Assembly: GCF_013386585.1 (NCBI RefSeq)
Contig: NZ_JACARO010000043.1
Span: 59,825-123,824, forward strand
Origin: Pseudomonas sp. P7548
GTDB taxonomy: Bacteria; Pseudomonadota; Gammaproteobacteria; Pseudomonadales; Pseudomonadaceae
DNA length: 64,000 bases
Direction of reading: 5' to 3'
The number at the start of each line of letters is the position of its first letter. The first letter of the stretch is position 1. The notes under the pieces were generated by a model. It had not been told where the DNA came from. It saw nothing but the letters and a program-made list of their open reading frames with translations, and made no database searches. A program made the translations under genes and the position numbers. Positions 43,358 through 52,594 of the stretch are shown piece by piece.

Positions 43358-44652
43358 GTGACTACAGCTTCAACCCGGCCCCGGTGCGTCGCGTCGCGAT
43401 TATCGGCGGCAACCGTATTCCCTTTGCCCGCTCCAACACGGTGTATGCGAACGACAGCAACCAGGATTTACTGGTGGCGGCCCTGCAGGGCTTAATCGAC
43501 CGCTACAACCTGCACGGCCAGCGCCTGGGGGAATTTGCCGCGGGTGCGGTGATCAAACACTCCCGGGATTTCAACCTGGCGCGAGAATCCCTGCTGTCGA
43601 CCACCTTGTCTCCCGATACACCCGCCTACGATGTGCAACAAGCCTGCGGCACGGGGTTGGAAGCCGCGTTGCTGGTGGCCAACAAAATCGCCCTGGGCCA
43701 GATCGACGTGGGCATCGCCGGCGGTTCCGATACCACCTCCGATGCACCCATCGGAATCAACGAATCCCTGCGCCATACGTTGCTGTCGGCCAACCGTGCC
43801 AAGGGCATGGGCGACAAGTTGAAGGCACTGCTGAAGGTGCGTCCCGGGATGTTTTTCAAACCGCTGCTGCCGCGCAACGGTGAGCCACGTACCGGCCTGT
43901 CCATGGGCGAGCACTGCGAAGAAATGGCCAAGCGCTGGAAAATCAAGCGCCTGGCCCAGGATGAGCTGACCCTCACCAGCCACCAACGCCTGGCAGCGGC
44001 CTACGCCCGGGGTTTCTTTGATGACTTGATCAGCCCCCATCGCGGCCTGGCCCGTGACAATAACCTGCGTGCCGACGCCAGTCTGGAAAAGCTCGCCGGC
44101 TTGTCCCCGGCCTATGACCGGCAGAACGGCACGCTCACTGCGGGCAATTCCACGCCGCTGACCGATGGCGCGTCAGTGGTGCTGTTGGCCAGCGAAGAGT
44201 GGGCGGCCGAGAACGGCTGGCCGGTGCTGGCCTACCTGCGCACGGGCGAAACGGCGGCAGTGAACTTCGTCGACGGCACCGAAGGCCTGTTAATGGCCCC
44301 GGCCTATGCGGTGCCGCGCATGCTCAAGCGCGAAGGCCTGAGCTTTGCGGATTTTGATTTCTTCGAGATCCATGAAGCGTTTGCCGCGCAGGTGCTGTGC
44401 ACGCTCAAGGCCTGGGAAGACGCCGATTATTGCCGGGAGCGTCTAGGCTTGGACGCACCCCTGGGCGCTATCGAGCGCAGCAAGATGAACGTCAACGGGG
44501 GCTCGCTCGGTTGCGGCCATCCCTTTGCTGCCACCGGTGGCCGGCAATTGGCTGCCTTGGCCAAGACCATCCACGAGAACGGCGGTGGCCGTGGCCTGAT
44601 TTCAATTTGCGCGGCCGGCGGCTTGGGCATTACCGCCATCGTCGAAAAGTAG
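43354..44652 (+). CDS. Acetyl-CoA C-acyltransferase (thiolase, FadI-like)
   Basis: A 432-aa thiolase of the FadI/trifunctional-beta-like class. Nucleophilic Cys in VQQACGTGLEA (near residue 95), NVNGGSLGCGHPFAATGGRQ with the catalytic His, EIHEAFAAQ, and ICAAGGLG with the second Cys near the C-terminus. It cleaves 3-oxoacyl-CoA to acetyl-CoA plus a chain two carbons shorter. It follows the hydratase with an ATGA overlap and precedes the acyl-CoA ligase by 31 nt. Confidence 0.93.
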   Translation: MSDYSFNPAPVRRVAIIGGNRIPFARSNTVYANDSNQDLLVAALQGLIDRYNLHGQRLGEFAAGAVIKHSRDFNLARESLLSTTLSPDTPAYDVQQACGTGLEAALLVANKIALGQIDVGIAGGSDTTSDAPIGINESLRHTLLSANRAKGMGDKLKALLKVRPGMFFKPLLPRNGEPRTGLSMGEHCEEMAKRWKIKRLAQDELTLTSHQRLAAAYARGFFDDLISPHRGLARDNNLRADASLEKLAGLSPAYDRQNGTLTAGNSTPLTDGASVVLLASEEWAAENGWPVLAYLRTGETAAVNFVDGTEGLLMAPAYAVPRMLKREGLSFADFDFFEIHEAFAAQVLCTLKAWEDADYCRERLGLDAPLGAIERSKMNVNGGSLGCGHPFAATGGRQLAALAKTIHENGGGRGLISICAAGGLGITAIVEK

Positions 44653-44683
44653 CTCTATCAAAAACAACAACAAGGAGACTGCC

Positions 44684-46387
44684 ATGAACGCTGTAAGCCT
44701 GGAACAAACCGAACGGATCTGGTTGAACGCTTACTTGCCAGGCGTTCCGGCCGACATTGATGCCGGTATCGAGGACTACCCGTCGTTGCGCGAGGTGTTC
44801 CTGGAGCACCTGGAGAAGTTTCGCGAGCGGGTCGCCTACGTCAGCATCGGCACCGAAATGACCTACGCCGACTGGAAAGTGCAGGGCGTTGCCTTTGCTG
44901 CCTGGCTGCAGGGCCAGGGCGTGAAGAAGGGCGACCGTGTGGCGTTGATGATGCCCAACTGCTTGCAGTACCCAATCTGCCTGTTGGGCACGATCATGGC
45001 CGGTGCGGTGGTGGTCAACGTCAACCCGTTGTACACCGCCCATGAGCTCAAGCATTTGCTCAAGGACAGCGGTGCCGAAACGGTGGTGATCTTCGAGAAC
45101 TTCGCGCACACCCTGGAAAAAGTCGTGGCCGGCAGCAGCGTCAAGCGCGTGGTGGTGGCGGCCATCGGCGACTTGCTGGGCACCTTCAAGGGCGCGGCGA
45201 TGAACTTCATCCTGCGCCGGGTGCAAAAGCAAGTGCCGGCCTTCAACCTGCGCGGTTCGGTGCGCTTCAATCAGGTACTGAAAGAGGGGCGTGCGCTCAA
45301 CCATTTTCCGGTGGCCATGGCCCTGGATGACCTGGCCTTCTTGCAATACACCGGCGGCACCACCGGCGATGCCAAGGGAGTGATGCTCAGCCACCGCAAC
45401 ATCATCGCCAACCTGCTGCAAGCCAAGGCCTGGGTCGGTGACCAACTGGACCAGGACCAGCAGGAAACCAACGTCACCTTACTGCCGCTGTACCACATCT
45501 TTTCCCTGACGGTGAATTGCCTGATGTTCATGTGCCTGGGCGGGCGCAACATCCTGATCGCCAATCCACGAGACGTGAAGCGCGTACAGATGATCCTGCG
45601 CAAGGAACGCTTCAACGGCATCGCCGGGGTCAACACCTTGTTCAACGGGCTGCTGGAAAACAAGGAATTCTGTGCGCGGGACTTTTCGGCGTTGCGCATG
45701 GTCATCGCGGGCGGCATGGCGACCCACACGGCAGTGGCCAAGCGTTGGAAGGAAGTCACCGGGTTGCCGATCATCGAAGGCTACGGCCTCACCGAGTGCT
45801 CGCCGGTGGTGAGCATCAGCCCGATCAACATTGCGCGCATGCGCGAGATGGAATTCACCGGCAGCATTGGCGTGCCCTTGCCGTCGACCTGGGTGCGCTT
45901 TGTGCGCGAGGACGGCGAACTGGCCGAGATTGGCGAACAGGGCGAGCTGCAAGTGCGTGGCCCGCAGGTGATGCAGGGCTACTGGAAACGCCCGGAGGCT
46001 ACCGCCGAAGTGCTGGATGCCGAGGGCTGGTTGTCTACGGGGGATATCGGGGTAATGGACGAGCGCGGGTTCATCCGCCTGGTGGACCGCAAGAAGGACA
46101 TGATTCTGGTCTCCGGTTTCAACGTGTACCCCAACGAGATCGAAGACGTGGTGGCGTTGCACCCGGGGGTGGGTGAAGTGGCGGCGATTGGCGTGGAAGA
46201 TGCGGTGACCGGCGAGAAGGTCAAGATTATCGTGGTGCGCAAGGACCCGAACCTGACCCAGGAACAGATCCTCGCCCATTGTCGGGAATACCTGACAGGG
46301 TACAAGTTGCCCAAGTATGTGGAGTTTCGCACGACCGAGTTGCCCAAGACGACCGTGGGCAAGGTGTTGAGAAGAGCCCTGCGCTGA
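44684..46387 (+). CDS. fadD: Long-chain fatty-acid-CoA ligase (FadD)
   Basis: A 567-aa ANL-superfamily ligase with P-loop YTGGTTGDAKGVMLSHRN (residues ~222-239), YGLTECSPVVS (A5 motif), STGDIGVMDERGFIRLVDRKKDMI and the catalytic lysine near the end in LPKTTVGKVLRRAL. It activates the fatty acid made from alkane oxidation to acyl-CoA. AAGGAGACTGCC precedes the ATG. It is the last gene of the rightward island, ending just before a strong bidirectional hairpin. Confidence 0.95.
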   Translation: MNAVSLEQTERIWLNAYLPGVPADIDAGIEDYPSLREVFLEHLEKFRERVAYVSIGTEMTYADWKVQGVAFAAWLQGQGVKKGDRVALMMPNCLQYPICLLGTIMAGAVVVNVNPLYTAHELKHLLKDSGAETVVIFENFAHTLEKVVAGSSVKRVVVAAIGDLLGTFKGAAMNFILRRVQKQVPAFNLRGSVRFNQVLKEGRALNHFPVAMALDDLAFLQYTGGTTGDAKGVMLSHRNIIANLLQAKAWVGDQLDQDQQETNVTLLPLYHIFSLTVNCLMFMCLGGRNILIANPRDVKRVQMILRKERFNGIAGVNTLFNGLLENKEFCARDFSALRMVIAGGMATHTAVAKRWKEVTGLPIIEGYGLTECSPVVSISPINIARMREMEFTGSIGVPLPSTWVRFVREDGELAEIGEQGELQVRGPQVMQGYWKRPEATAEVLDAEGWLSTGDIGVMDERGFIRLVDRKKDMILVSGFNVYPNEIEDVVALHPGVGEVAAIGVEDAVTGEKVKIIVVRKDPNLTQEQILAHCREYLTGYKLPKYVEFRTTELPKTTVGKVLRRALR

Positions 46388-46391
46388 TAGA

Positions 46392-46421
46392 CCGCGTCAA
46401 TGTCTCGAGAGATTGACGCGG
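46392..46421. terminator. Bidirectional terminator between fadD and the giant protein gene
   Basis: CCGCGTCAAT (46392-46401) and ATTGACGCGG (46412-46421) are perfectly complementary over 10 bp, enclosing a loop that itself contains TCTCGAGA. The two flanking genes converge on it with 49 nt between their stops. Confidence 0.75.
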
Positions 46422-46436
46422 CGTTGCCCACGGGTA

Positions 46437-49400
46437 TCAGTCCCTATAAAAGAACAACCTGTGGGCCATGGCGGATGGGATTTTGCTTCGCCAGACGGCG
46501 ATCACCTTGGCGCTGTTGTTCCGGTATTGCGCCAACTGTGCCTTGAACCCGATATTACGTTGATCGGCGCGTTTCAAATGCCCACTGGTATAGGCGGTTT
46601 TTGCAACCGTCAAGCTGGTGTAGTGAAAGTGGGCATACCACAGCACGTATCCGGTATCGCTGTCGCGGATTGCATATTCGCTGAGAAAGTCTTTGGCGTT
46701 TGTCGGTTCGCGCTCCTTTACCAGCCCGATGTTCACCGCTTTTTCGTGCCACAAATAGTCCACGATAGCCACCGTAGGCGCCTGCTTTTTGTAGCCCGTG
46801 ATGCGGTATTGCTTGCCGGCAGCCTTCATTTGCACTGCTAGGGTTCGCCATTGATTGGCCGTAAGGGTCGTTTGATTGGAGGGGGCGGCGTGTTCCAGTT
46901 CTGTGGCCAGCGCCTCAAGCTTATCTGCCTCTGTCGTCAGCATGAATTCCCAATCTTTCGGCACTTTTTCGTCCCGCAGGATTTCGTCACGGTCCATTTG
47001 ATTGAGTTCACGCTGTATCGTGCTTTCAATGCTCTCGCGCTTGGCTGCGACATCCTGTGCTGCGCTGGTGATTGCCCTGGCCGAACGAGCCAGTCTGGGC
47101 GGCGGCGTTTGAGTCGGGCCCTCTTCGATTTCCACGTAAACACCTTCTTCGGCATGTTCGTGGAATCGCTCGATCACTTCGCCGTTGGAGGGGTCGACAA
47201 TTTCGATGAGTTGCGCGGTATCTCCTGGTGCAGCCTCTCGCAGATCGCCGACCAACGTGCCGCGGCTGCGCGTTTTGAATACCCGCTTGGTGGCGGGCTT
47301 TTGCCTGATGGCTTTGGGCGGTTGGTAGATAACCTTGTCTTCTTCGCTGTCTATGATCAGTGTTTTCAGGTCATTTTCGGCGCTTGCTCGGCCTTGCGTG
47401 ATGTTGTCCAGAAAATCATCCAGGTATTGCGTACGAATGCAGGTCGGGTTCAGCCGCTTGAGGTTCTGCCCAATATGCTCGGCAGCGGTATAGCGGTCCA
47501 CGACGGACTCGAGCACATCGATTCGCTCGGTCGTGCTGTAGCCGCGGCTGGTGGTCATCTCTATGTGAGCCGAAATGGTCGGGCGTAAGCGTATTTGCTC
47601 AAATAGATGGAAGAACAACGCTTCGATACTGTTTTGTGCGAGAGGAACACTGCGGTCAAGGCTGAGTTCTTGAACAATATCGATGCCCATTAAGCGTGTA
47701 TTGTCCGGCAGATATTTTTCCGGCTGCGATAGCCGTGCAACCAGGTCGTCCCGGAAGCTCTTGCCGAAGGCTGATGCTCGGGCCATCTCGTCGAGGAGTT
47801 GTTCCTGGATGGTTGACACGGCAACGATTTGATCATGATAGGCGCGTGAGGTTTTCAGATCTTCCATCAACGCCTTGTAGTCTTCAGGCTCTCCCTGTTG
47901 GAGTTTGTCGTAAGCGATCGTGAATCGTTGTGTTGCGCTCATTCCACGACTGAACACCCCCGAACCCAGGCCGAAATGGGCCAGTTGGGTTCGCAGCGTG
48001 TCTTGCTGATCCCACAGGGCAAAAAAGTGAGTCGTGTGCTCGCGGTCATTGTTGGTTTGATGGTCGACAGCCTTGATGTCGTTAATCACGCTGATGACGT
48101 CCCTGTACGCCTGGGTCGCCTTGGCCGACTTCTCCCGGTAATTGATCAGGCTGATGCTGTAGAACGATCGCTGTTCCTGTGTCCTGTTCAGCTCCAACTG
48201 ATAAGTGGGCGCTATCCGGGATTTCTGCTCAGTGGTTGCCGCATTCCAGATCGCCCAAGTACGCGTCAGCTTGCCGTTTTGTGTGGTGTATTGGGTTCTC
48301 GCGGTGTTTAAGGTGGCCAACGCGACAGTTTCATCGGTCACGCATTGCACAAGTGTTTGTTGCAGCTCGGCCTTACGGCTATTCAGCGCAGCGACCCTTT
48401 CGGCGTTGGCCTTACGCGCCTCGGCCACGCGGTTCTTTCGTCCACCGCCTATCAGTCGCAACCCTTCGTCGAGCGTCCAGTGCCCTTGGCCGTCGGTCCT
48501 AAGCTTGATCCCCGGGCGGTCAGGGTGCTCAGGGTGAACCACATACGCCTCGCCAAAACCGGGCACCACACTGACTTGAAACAGCCGGCCCCTGACGCTG
48601 GCGTGCCAGGTTGCGCCGATACGGTAAAGGCCTTTGAACGGACCGGTTGCTGTCGGCGGGGGTGGGTTTTCGGGCCAGTTGACGCGTATCTTGAGTAACT
48701 GCTCAAACAGCCGCGCTCGTGAGGCTTCGCGGGCGGTGGACAGGTTGAAGTCAATCAGCGTGTGACCACTGCCGGGTGGCTGTGAAGGCAGGCCGACAGA
48801 ACCTTGCCGAACACGGGGTGGCGTGGCCTGCTGCGTTTGCGAGGTGCGGCGCAGGGGGGCAAGTGCCACCGGGCGTTGTCGGGTCTCACTCAGAGGGCGA
48901 CTCGTTACGCTCGCGCCGGCATGTACCAACACCAGGCCGAGATTCAATAAAAGGTCGACCCATGCGAGTTCCCGCGCTTGCGGATCACTGCTTTCCAACG
49001 CCGGAATATCCTGCGCCAGCCCTGAGGCGATTTGCAGCATCCAACCCACCAGCATGGCGGGGCCCCTCAATAAAGGCAGCAGCAACGTATTGAACAGTAG
49101 GCCGGCGCCTTCCAGGAGGCTGGCCCAGCGGCTTTCGCGGTTGGACACCGATTGGCGGTCAGCCACTTCAACCAAGGTCCTGGCGTAGCTGCCGAACAGA
49201 TACTGCATCAGGTTTCCCCTGCTCAGCGATTGCAACACCTCGGACTGCGTCCCGCATTTTGCCAAGGTCACAGGCTCGGGGATTTCCGGGGTATCGAACT
49301 CCATGCCGATGCCGATTCGCACGTAATGGGGTTGCTGAAACCCGCCGTTGTCGTACACCGCCCGGGCACCGTCCGATAGCCACGTCAGCGCGCTTGCCTG

Positions 49401-51248
49401 CAGTGCTCCGGGTAAGGCGATGGCTTGCATCAACGCCTCGCGGGTGCTGAATTGCATGAGTACCGGTAAATACTGTGGGCGATAGAGAATCACCGGGCCG
49501 GTGGTACAGCCTTGCTCTTCGATCAAGAACATATCGGTCACGTGATCGGGCGCCGCGCCTGGCTTTCTCAAGAACCCCAGCGTGTGGATGACGATGTCTT
49601 TGTCGTCCACTCTACGGTCCGCCGCCGTGCTTTTGACCACCGCCGCCACCCTTCGATAACCTTCCCATGTCATCCCCGACTGCTGCCTTACGGCCAACTC
49701 CAGCGCGGTCATCGGCAAGTGAACGCGCAGCTGTTGGGCAAACAGGTTTTCGCGCTCACGCGACTCCTTTTCGTCGTTAAAAAATAGACGTTCAAGCAAG
49801 GCCGGGTAGACCGCTCCGATGTCAGCCCGAGTAACCAGGCCTTCGACATACTCGGGCGTGAGCCACTTAGCGAGTGCCTGGCCGTCCAGACTGCGCAGGG
49901 TCAGGCGACCGTTGGGTTTTCCTGACAGATTTTTCAGTGCCAGGTCCGTCAGCGTCATCCTCACGTGTTCGATGTAGCTGCTACCGATGTCTCCCACCGG
50001 TACCGCATAGGTCAGCTCCAACGCGTCAACGTTGTAGGTTGGCCCGGCGGGGTGATCCGCAACCATCAACGCCTGCAGCGTTTTGGCCGCAAAGGAACGA
50101 AGCCCGTCAATGCCCTCGAGGAAGCTGCGACCGTGGGTGCGCTTCTTGATGTTGGCTAATTCCACCAAATGACGGGAGTACGCACTGCGTTCGGCGGGTG
50201 TACCTTGCGCAAGCCAGTCGGGTAACGCCGCTTGCAGTTGGGTGAGTGGCAGCGATGCACCGATAGGTACATTGAGTAATAGCGGGGCGGGGTCCATGAC
50301 TCGGTCGTAAAGCGCCTCCAGTGCCTCTATGCCAACCTTGGCCGGCAGGTGCAGGGCTGCCAGGTTTTCAAGTTGCTGATTTAAAATCAGTGCTGCTTGG
50401 GTGTCGAAAATATTGCCGTCAGGTTCGAAGCGTTTCCACACGATCTGTTCAGCTTGATAGCGGCTTTTTATGGCGTTCGACCAGGCGCCGCCGAATGCAT
50501 CGACGGTCGGGTAGGTACGGATGTTGCCTGATACGCCGCAAGAAACTACGCAGGTGCCTTGGACGAGCAGCAATTCGCTTGCCTGAACGCTGACCCGCAG
50601 ATCGCCCTGAATAAGCGTGGTTTCCAGGGTGTACGCATGAATGGTTTCACCCGATAGGTTGAGCGTGCCGCGCTCGCGATTGTCGGGGTAATCCAGCACG
50701 TTGTTGAGGAGTTGCAGGTGTTCGTCGGTCAGGTCACTGCTGCGCTGGACGCTGTTGCGTAATGAGGTGCGCAGCAGGTCGCCCATCCACTGCCAGCGAC
50801 TGATTCCTGTGCTGCCGTTTTGTTGCCAGAAGTCCGCCAGCGCGCTCTGCAATTCAATGAATAGAACGACGGGGAGTTCGTTGATCAGCGCGGCGATCAC
50901 GTGGATGTCGATTGGCACGTTGTTGACGGTGATGCGTTTTTGCGGTGTGCCGCTGTTGCACAGGTAATACTCAGACGCGTGCTTGTCCGAGAAATCGGCG
51001 GGCACACCGGTTGCCAGAAAATCAAGGGCAACGTCGATCAAAGGTTTGAGGTTCCAGGCTCCAGGGCGGCTGGGTTCCGCCACGCGCAAGGTGGCAGTGT
51101 CTACTGGCAGGGCCGGGAATTTTTCCTGAATACTCTCGTGCAACCGCTGGGACACGACTGAACGAAGCGTCGGTCGCGCGGTGAATTGGGTATTGACCGC
51201 TTGGGCCAGTACCTTGCTCCAAGGGAGCGGGGAGGAAATGGTAGCCAC
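46437..51248 (-). CDS. Very large DUF6543-like (dermonecrotic toxin-type) protein
   Basis: A 1603-aa protein without signal peptide. The first ~250 residues (ESIQEKFPALPVDTATL; DLLRTSLRN) resemble the DUF6543/dermonecrotic-toxin-type domain of many Pseudomonas giant proteins. A hydrophobic double segment lies near residue 760-830 (GAGLLFNTLLLPLLRGPAMLVGWMLQ), followed by a segment with RIGATWHASVRGRLFQVSV, coiled-coil stretches and a polar C-terminus. The GTG at 51248 has AGAAGGA 8 nt upstream; an in-frame start at 51359 has none. No catalytic triad or immunity gene is seen. A toxin or effector role is inferred from family only. Confidence 0.75.
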   Translation of the reverse strand: MATISSPLPWSKVLAQAVNTQFTARPTLRSVVSQRLHESIQEKFPALPVDTATLRVAEPSRPGAWNLKPLIDVALDFLATGVPADFSDKHASEYYLCNSGTPQKRITVNNVPIDIHVIAALINELPVVLFIELQSALADFWQQNGSTGISRWQWMGDLLRTSLRNSVQRSSDLTDEHLQLLNNVLDYPDNRERGTLNLSGETIHAYTLETTLIQGDLRVSVQASELLLVQGTCVVSCGVSGNIRTYPTVDAFGGAWSNAIKSRYQAEQIVWKRFEPDGNIFDTQAALILNQQLENLAALHLPAKVGIEALEALYDRVMDPAPLLLNVPIGASLPLTQLQAALPDWLAQGTPAERSAYSRHLVELANIKKRTHGRSFLEGIDGLRSFAAKTLQALMVADHPAGPTYNVDALELTYAVPVGDIGSSYIEHVRMTLTDLALKNLSGKPNGRLTLRSLDGQALAKWLTPEYVEGLVTRADIGAVYPALLERLFFNDEKESRERENLFAQQLRVHLPMTALELAVRQQSGMTWEGYRRVAAVVKSTAADRRVDDKDIVIHTLGFLRKPGAAPDHVTDMFLIEEQGCTTGPVILYRPQYLPVLMQFSTREALMQAIALPGALQASALTWLSDGARAVYDNGGFQQPHYVRIGIGMEFDTPEIPEPVTLAKCGTQSEVLQSLSRGNLMQYLFGSYARTLVEVADRQSVSNRESRWASLLEGAGLLFNTLLLPLLRGPAMLVGWMLQIASGLAQDIPALESSDPQARELAWVDLLLNLGLVLVHAGASVTSRPLSETRQRPVALAPLRRTSQTQQATPPRVRQGSVGLPSQPPGSGHTLIDFNLSTAREASRARLFEQLLKIRVNWPENPPPPTATGPFKGLYRIGATWHASVRGRLFQVSVVPGFGEAYVVHPEHPDRPGIKLRTDGQGHWTLDEGLRLIGGGRKNRVAEARKANAERVAALNSRKAELQQTLVQCVTDETVALATLNTARTQYTTQNGKLTRTWAIWNAATTEQKSRIAPTYQLELNRTQEQRSFYSISLINYREKSAKATQAYRDVISVINDIKAVDHQTNNDREHTTHFFALWDQQDTLRTQLAHFGLGSGVFSRGMSATQRFTIAYDKLQQGEPEDYKALMEDLKTSRAYHDQIVAVSTIQEQLLDEMARASAFGKSFRDDLVARLSQPEKYLPDNTRLMGIDIVQELSLDRSVPLAQNSIEALFFHLFEQIRLRPTISAHIEMTTSRGYSTTERIDVLESVVDRYTAAEHIGQNLKRLNPTCIRTQYLDDFLDNITQGRASAENDLKTLIIDSEEDKVIYQPPKAIRQKPATKRVFKTRSRGTLVGDLREAAPGDTAQLIEIVDPSNGEVIERFHEHAEEGVYVEIEEGPTQTPPPRLARSARAITSAAQDVAAKRESIESTIQRELNQMDRDEILRDEKVPKDWEFMLTTEADKLEALATELEHAAPSNQTTLTANQWRTLAVQMKAAGKQYRITGYKKQAPTVAIVDYLWHEKAVNIGLVKEREPTNAKDFLSEYAIRDSDTGYVLWYAHFHYTSLTVAKTAYTSGHLKRADQRNIGFKAQLAQYRNNSAKVIAVWRSKIPSAMAHRLFFYRD

Positions 51249-51352
51249 AGGTTTAGTCCTTCTGAGGGAGGTGTTCAGGCCATGCCTGATCGCACCCTCA
51301 GAAAACCCTATGTTCGTACCCTGGAGGCGGTACTGGAGTAGTTCGTCTTGCC

Positions 51353-51380
51353 GGCGCACTCAAATGCTTTCAAGTGCGCC
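51353..51380. terminator. Hairpin downstream of the Gfo/Idh/MocA gene
   Basis: GGCGCACT (51353-51360) and AGTGCGCC (51373-51380) form an 8-bp perfect stem with a 12-nt loop, 14 nt past the oxidoreductase stop on the minus strand. No T-run follows, so it may be an mRNA 3'-end stabiliser rather than a strong terminator. It separates the oxidoreductase from the giant gene. Confidence 0.5.
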
Positions 51381-51393
51381 AAATCAAGCGCGT

Positions 51394-52509
51394 TTAGAGC
51401 GAGTCCACGCTGACCCAGCGCTCTTCCTTCGCGGCGACACGAGTCGCCGTCGCCAATCGCTCCACCGCCCAGGCGACTTCAAAGTCAGTGCCATCCCTGC
51501 CTTGCCCCGCCAGCGCCATGATCAATTCCTGAACCTCCAGGGTCTTCAACTCGTTGTAACCCAACTGATGCCCCGCCGCCGGGCTGAACGCCGCGTAGCC
51601 GGGCAGGGCGGGACCGGCGAGCAGGCGCTGGAAGCCGTCTTGGCCGACACGGCACAGGCGCAGTTCATTCAAGCGCTCCTGATCGAAGGCCAAGGTGCCC
51701 CGGGTGCCGCTGATCTCGAAACTCAGGTGGTTCTTGTAGCCATGCTTGAGCCAACTGCTGCTCACCGTGCCGCGGGCGCCATTGGCGAAGCGCAGCAAGG
51801 CGTGCACTTGGTCGTCCACGGCGATGGACTTAAGCTCGGCGCTGCCTTTAACGGCCGGGCGTTGGGCATGCACGGTTTGTGTATCGGCGCACACGCTGAC
51901 CACATCTCCCACCAGGTAACGCGCCATCGACAGTAAGTGGCTGCCCAAGTCTGCAAGAGCGCCGCCGGCGTGTCCGACTTCGCAACGCCACGACCAAGGT
52001 GAGGCAGGGTCGGCCATGAAGTCTTCGCTGAACTCACCCTGGAAGCTGATGATTTCGCCCAGGTCGCCGTTGGCGATCATTTGCTTGGCCAATACGATCA
52101 TCGGGTTGTGCTGATAGTTGTAACCCACCCGCGTGACCACCCCGGCTGCGCTGGCGGCGCGGCGCATGACGTCGGCTTGTTCCAGGCTGACGGCCAGGGG
52201 TTTTTCGCAGTACACCGCTTTGCCCGCGGCAATGGCGGCCATGGCCATGGGGTAGTGCAAATGGTTGGGCGTGGTAATGGCCACGACGTCTACAGTAGGG
52301 TCGTTGACCAACGCTTGCCAGTCGCCATGGGCCTGGGCAAACCCCCAGGCTGTGGCGCAGCGCTGGGCGCGCTCGGTGTCGGCATCGGCCAGGGCGGCCA
52401 GCCTGAGGGATACTGGCAGTTCGAACACCGCCCGGGCGTTGTTGAACGCCAACGCATGGGCGCGGCCCATGAAGCCTGTACCGATCAGGCCGATTCCGAG
52501 TTCACGCAT
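51394..52509 (-). CDS. Gfo/Idh/MocA-family oxidoreductase
   Basis: A 371-aa NAD(P)-dependent sugar/inositol dehydrogenase-type protein. The Rossmann motif GLIGTGFMGRAHA is at residues 6-18; TTPNHLHYPMAMAAIAAGKAVYCEKPLA carries the family EKP lysine near 95, and GGALADLGSHLLSMARYLVG carries the catalytic Asp/His. Substrates in this family range from inositols to sugar derivatives. The ATG at 52509 places the Rossmann motif at the N-terminus. Two operator-like repeats sit directly upstream. No other sugar-catabolic genes are adjacent. Confidence 0.92.
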   Translation of the reverse strand: MRELGIGLIGTGFMGRAHALAFNNARAVFELPVSLRLAALADADTERAQRCATAWGFAQAHGDWQALVNDPTVDVVAITTPNHLHYPMAMAAIAAGKAVYCEKPLAVSLEQADVMRRAASAAGVVTRVGYNYQHNPMIVLAKQMIANGDLGEIISFQGEFSEDFMADPASPWSWRCEVGHAGGALADLGSHLLSMARYLVGDVVSVCADTQTVHAQRPAVKGSAELKSIAVDDQVHALLRFANGARGTVSSSWLKHGYKNHLSFEISGTRGTLAFDQERLNELRLCRVGQDGFQRLLAGPALPGYAAFSPAAGHQLGYNELKTLEVQELIMALAGQGRDGTDFEVAWAVERLATATRVAAKEERWVSVDSL

Positions 52510-52552
52510 AGCCGTGGTCCTTTGAATTATTGTTTTCAAGAACGCTATTAAT

Positions 52553-52594
52553 GGAATAAAAATTCCCATAATTCAATAGATAGAATAAAAATTC
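52553..52594. promoter_or_regulatory. Tandem GAA-N6-TTC operators upstream of the Gfo/Idh/MocA gene
   Basis: GGAATAAAAATTCC (52553-52566) and AGAATAAAAATTCA (52582-52595) share the palindrome GAAT-AAAA-ATTC with centres 29 nt apart. The first matches GGAA-N6-TTCC, the pattern I recall for RpiR-type IolR sites in Sinorhizobium. They sit 44-86 nt upstream of the oxidoreductase ATG and also within reach of the divergent YCF48 gene. Confidence 0.55.
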
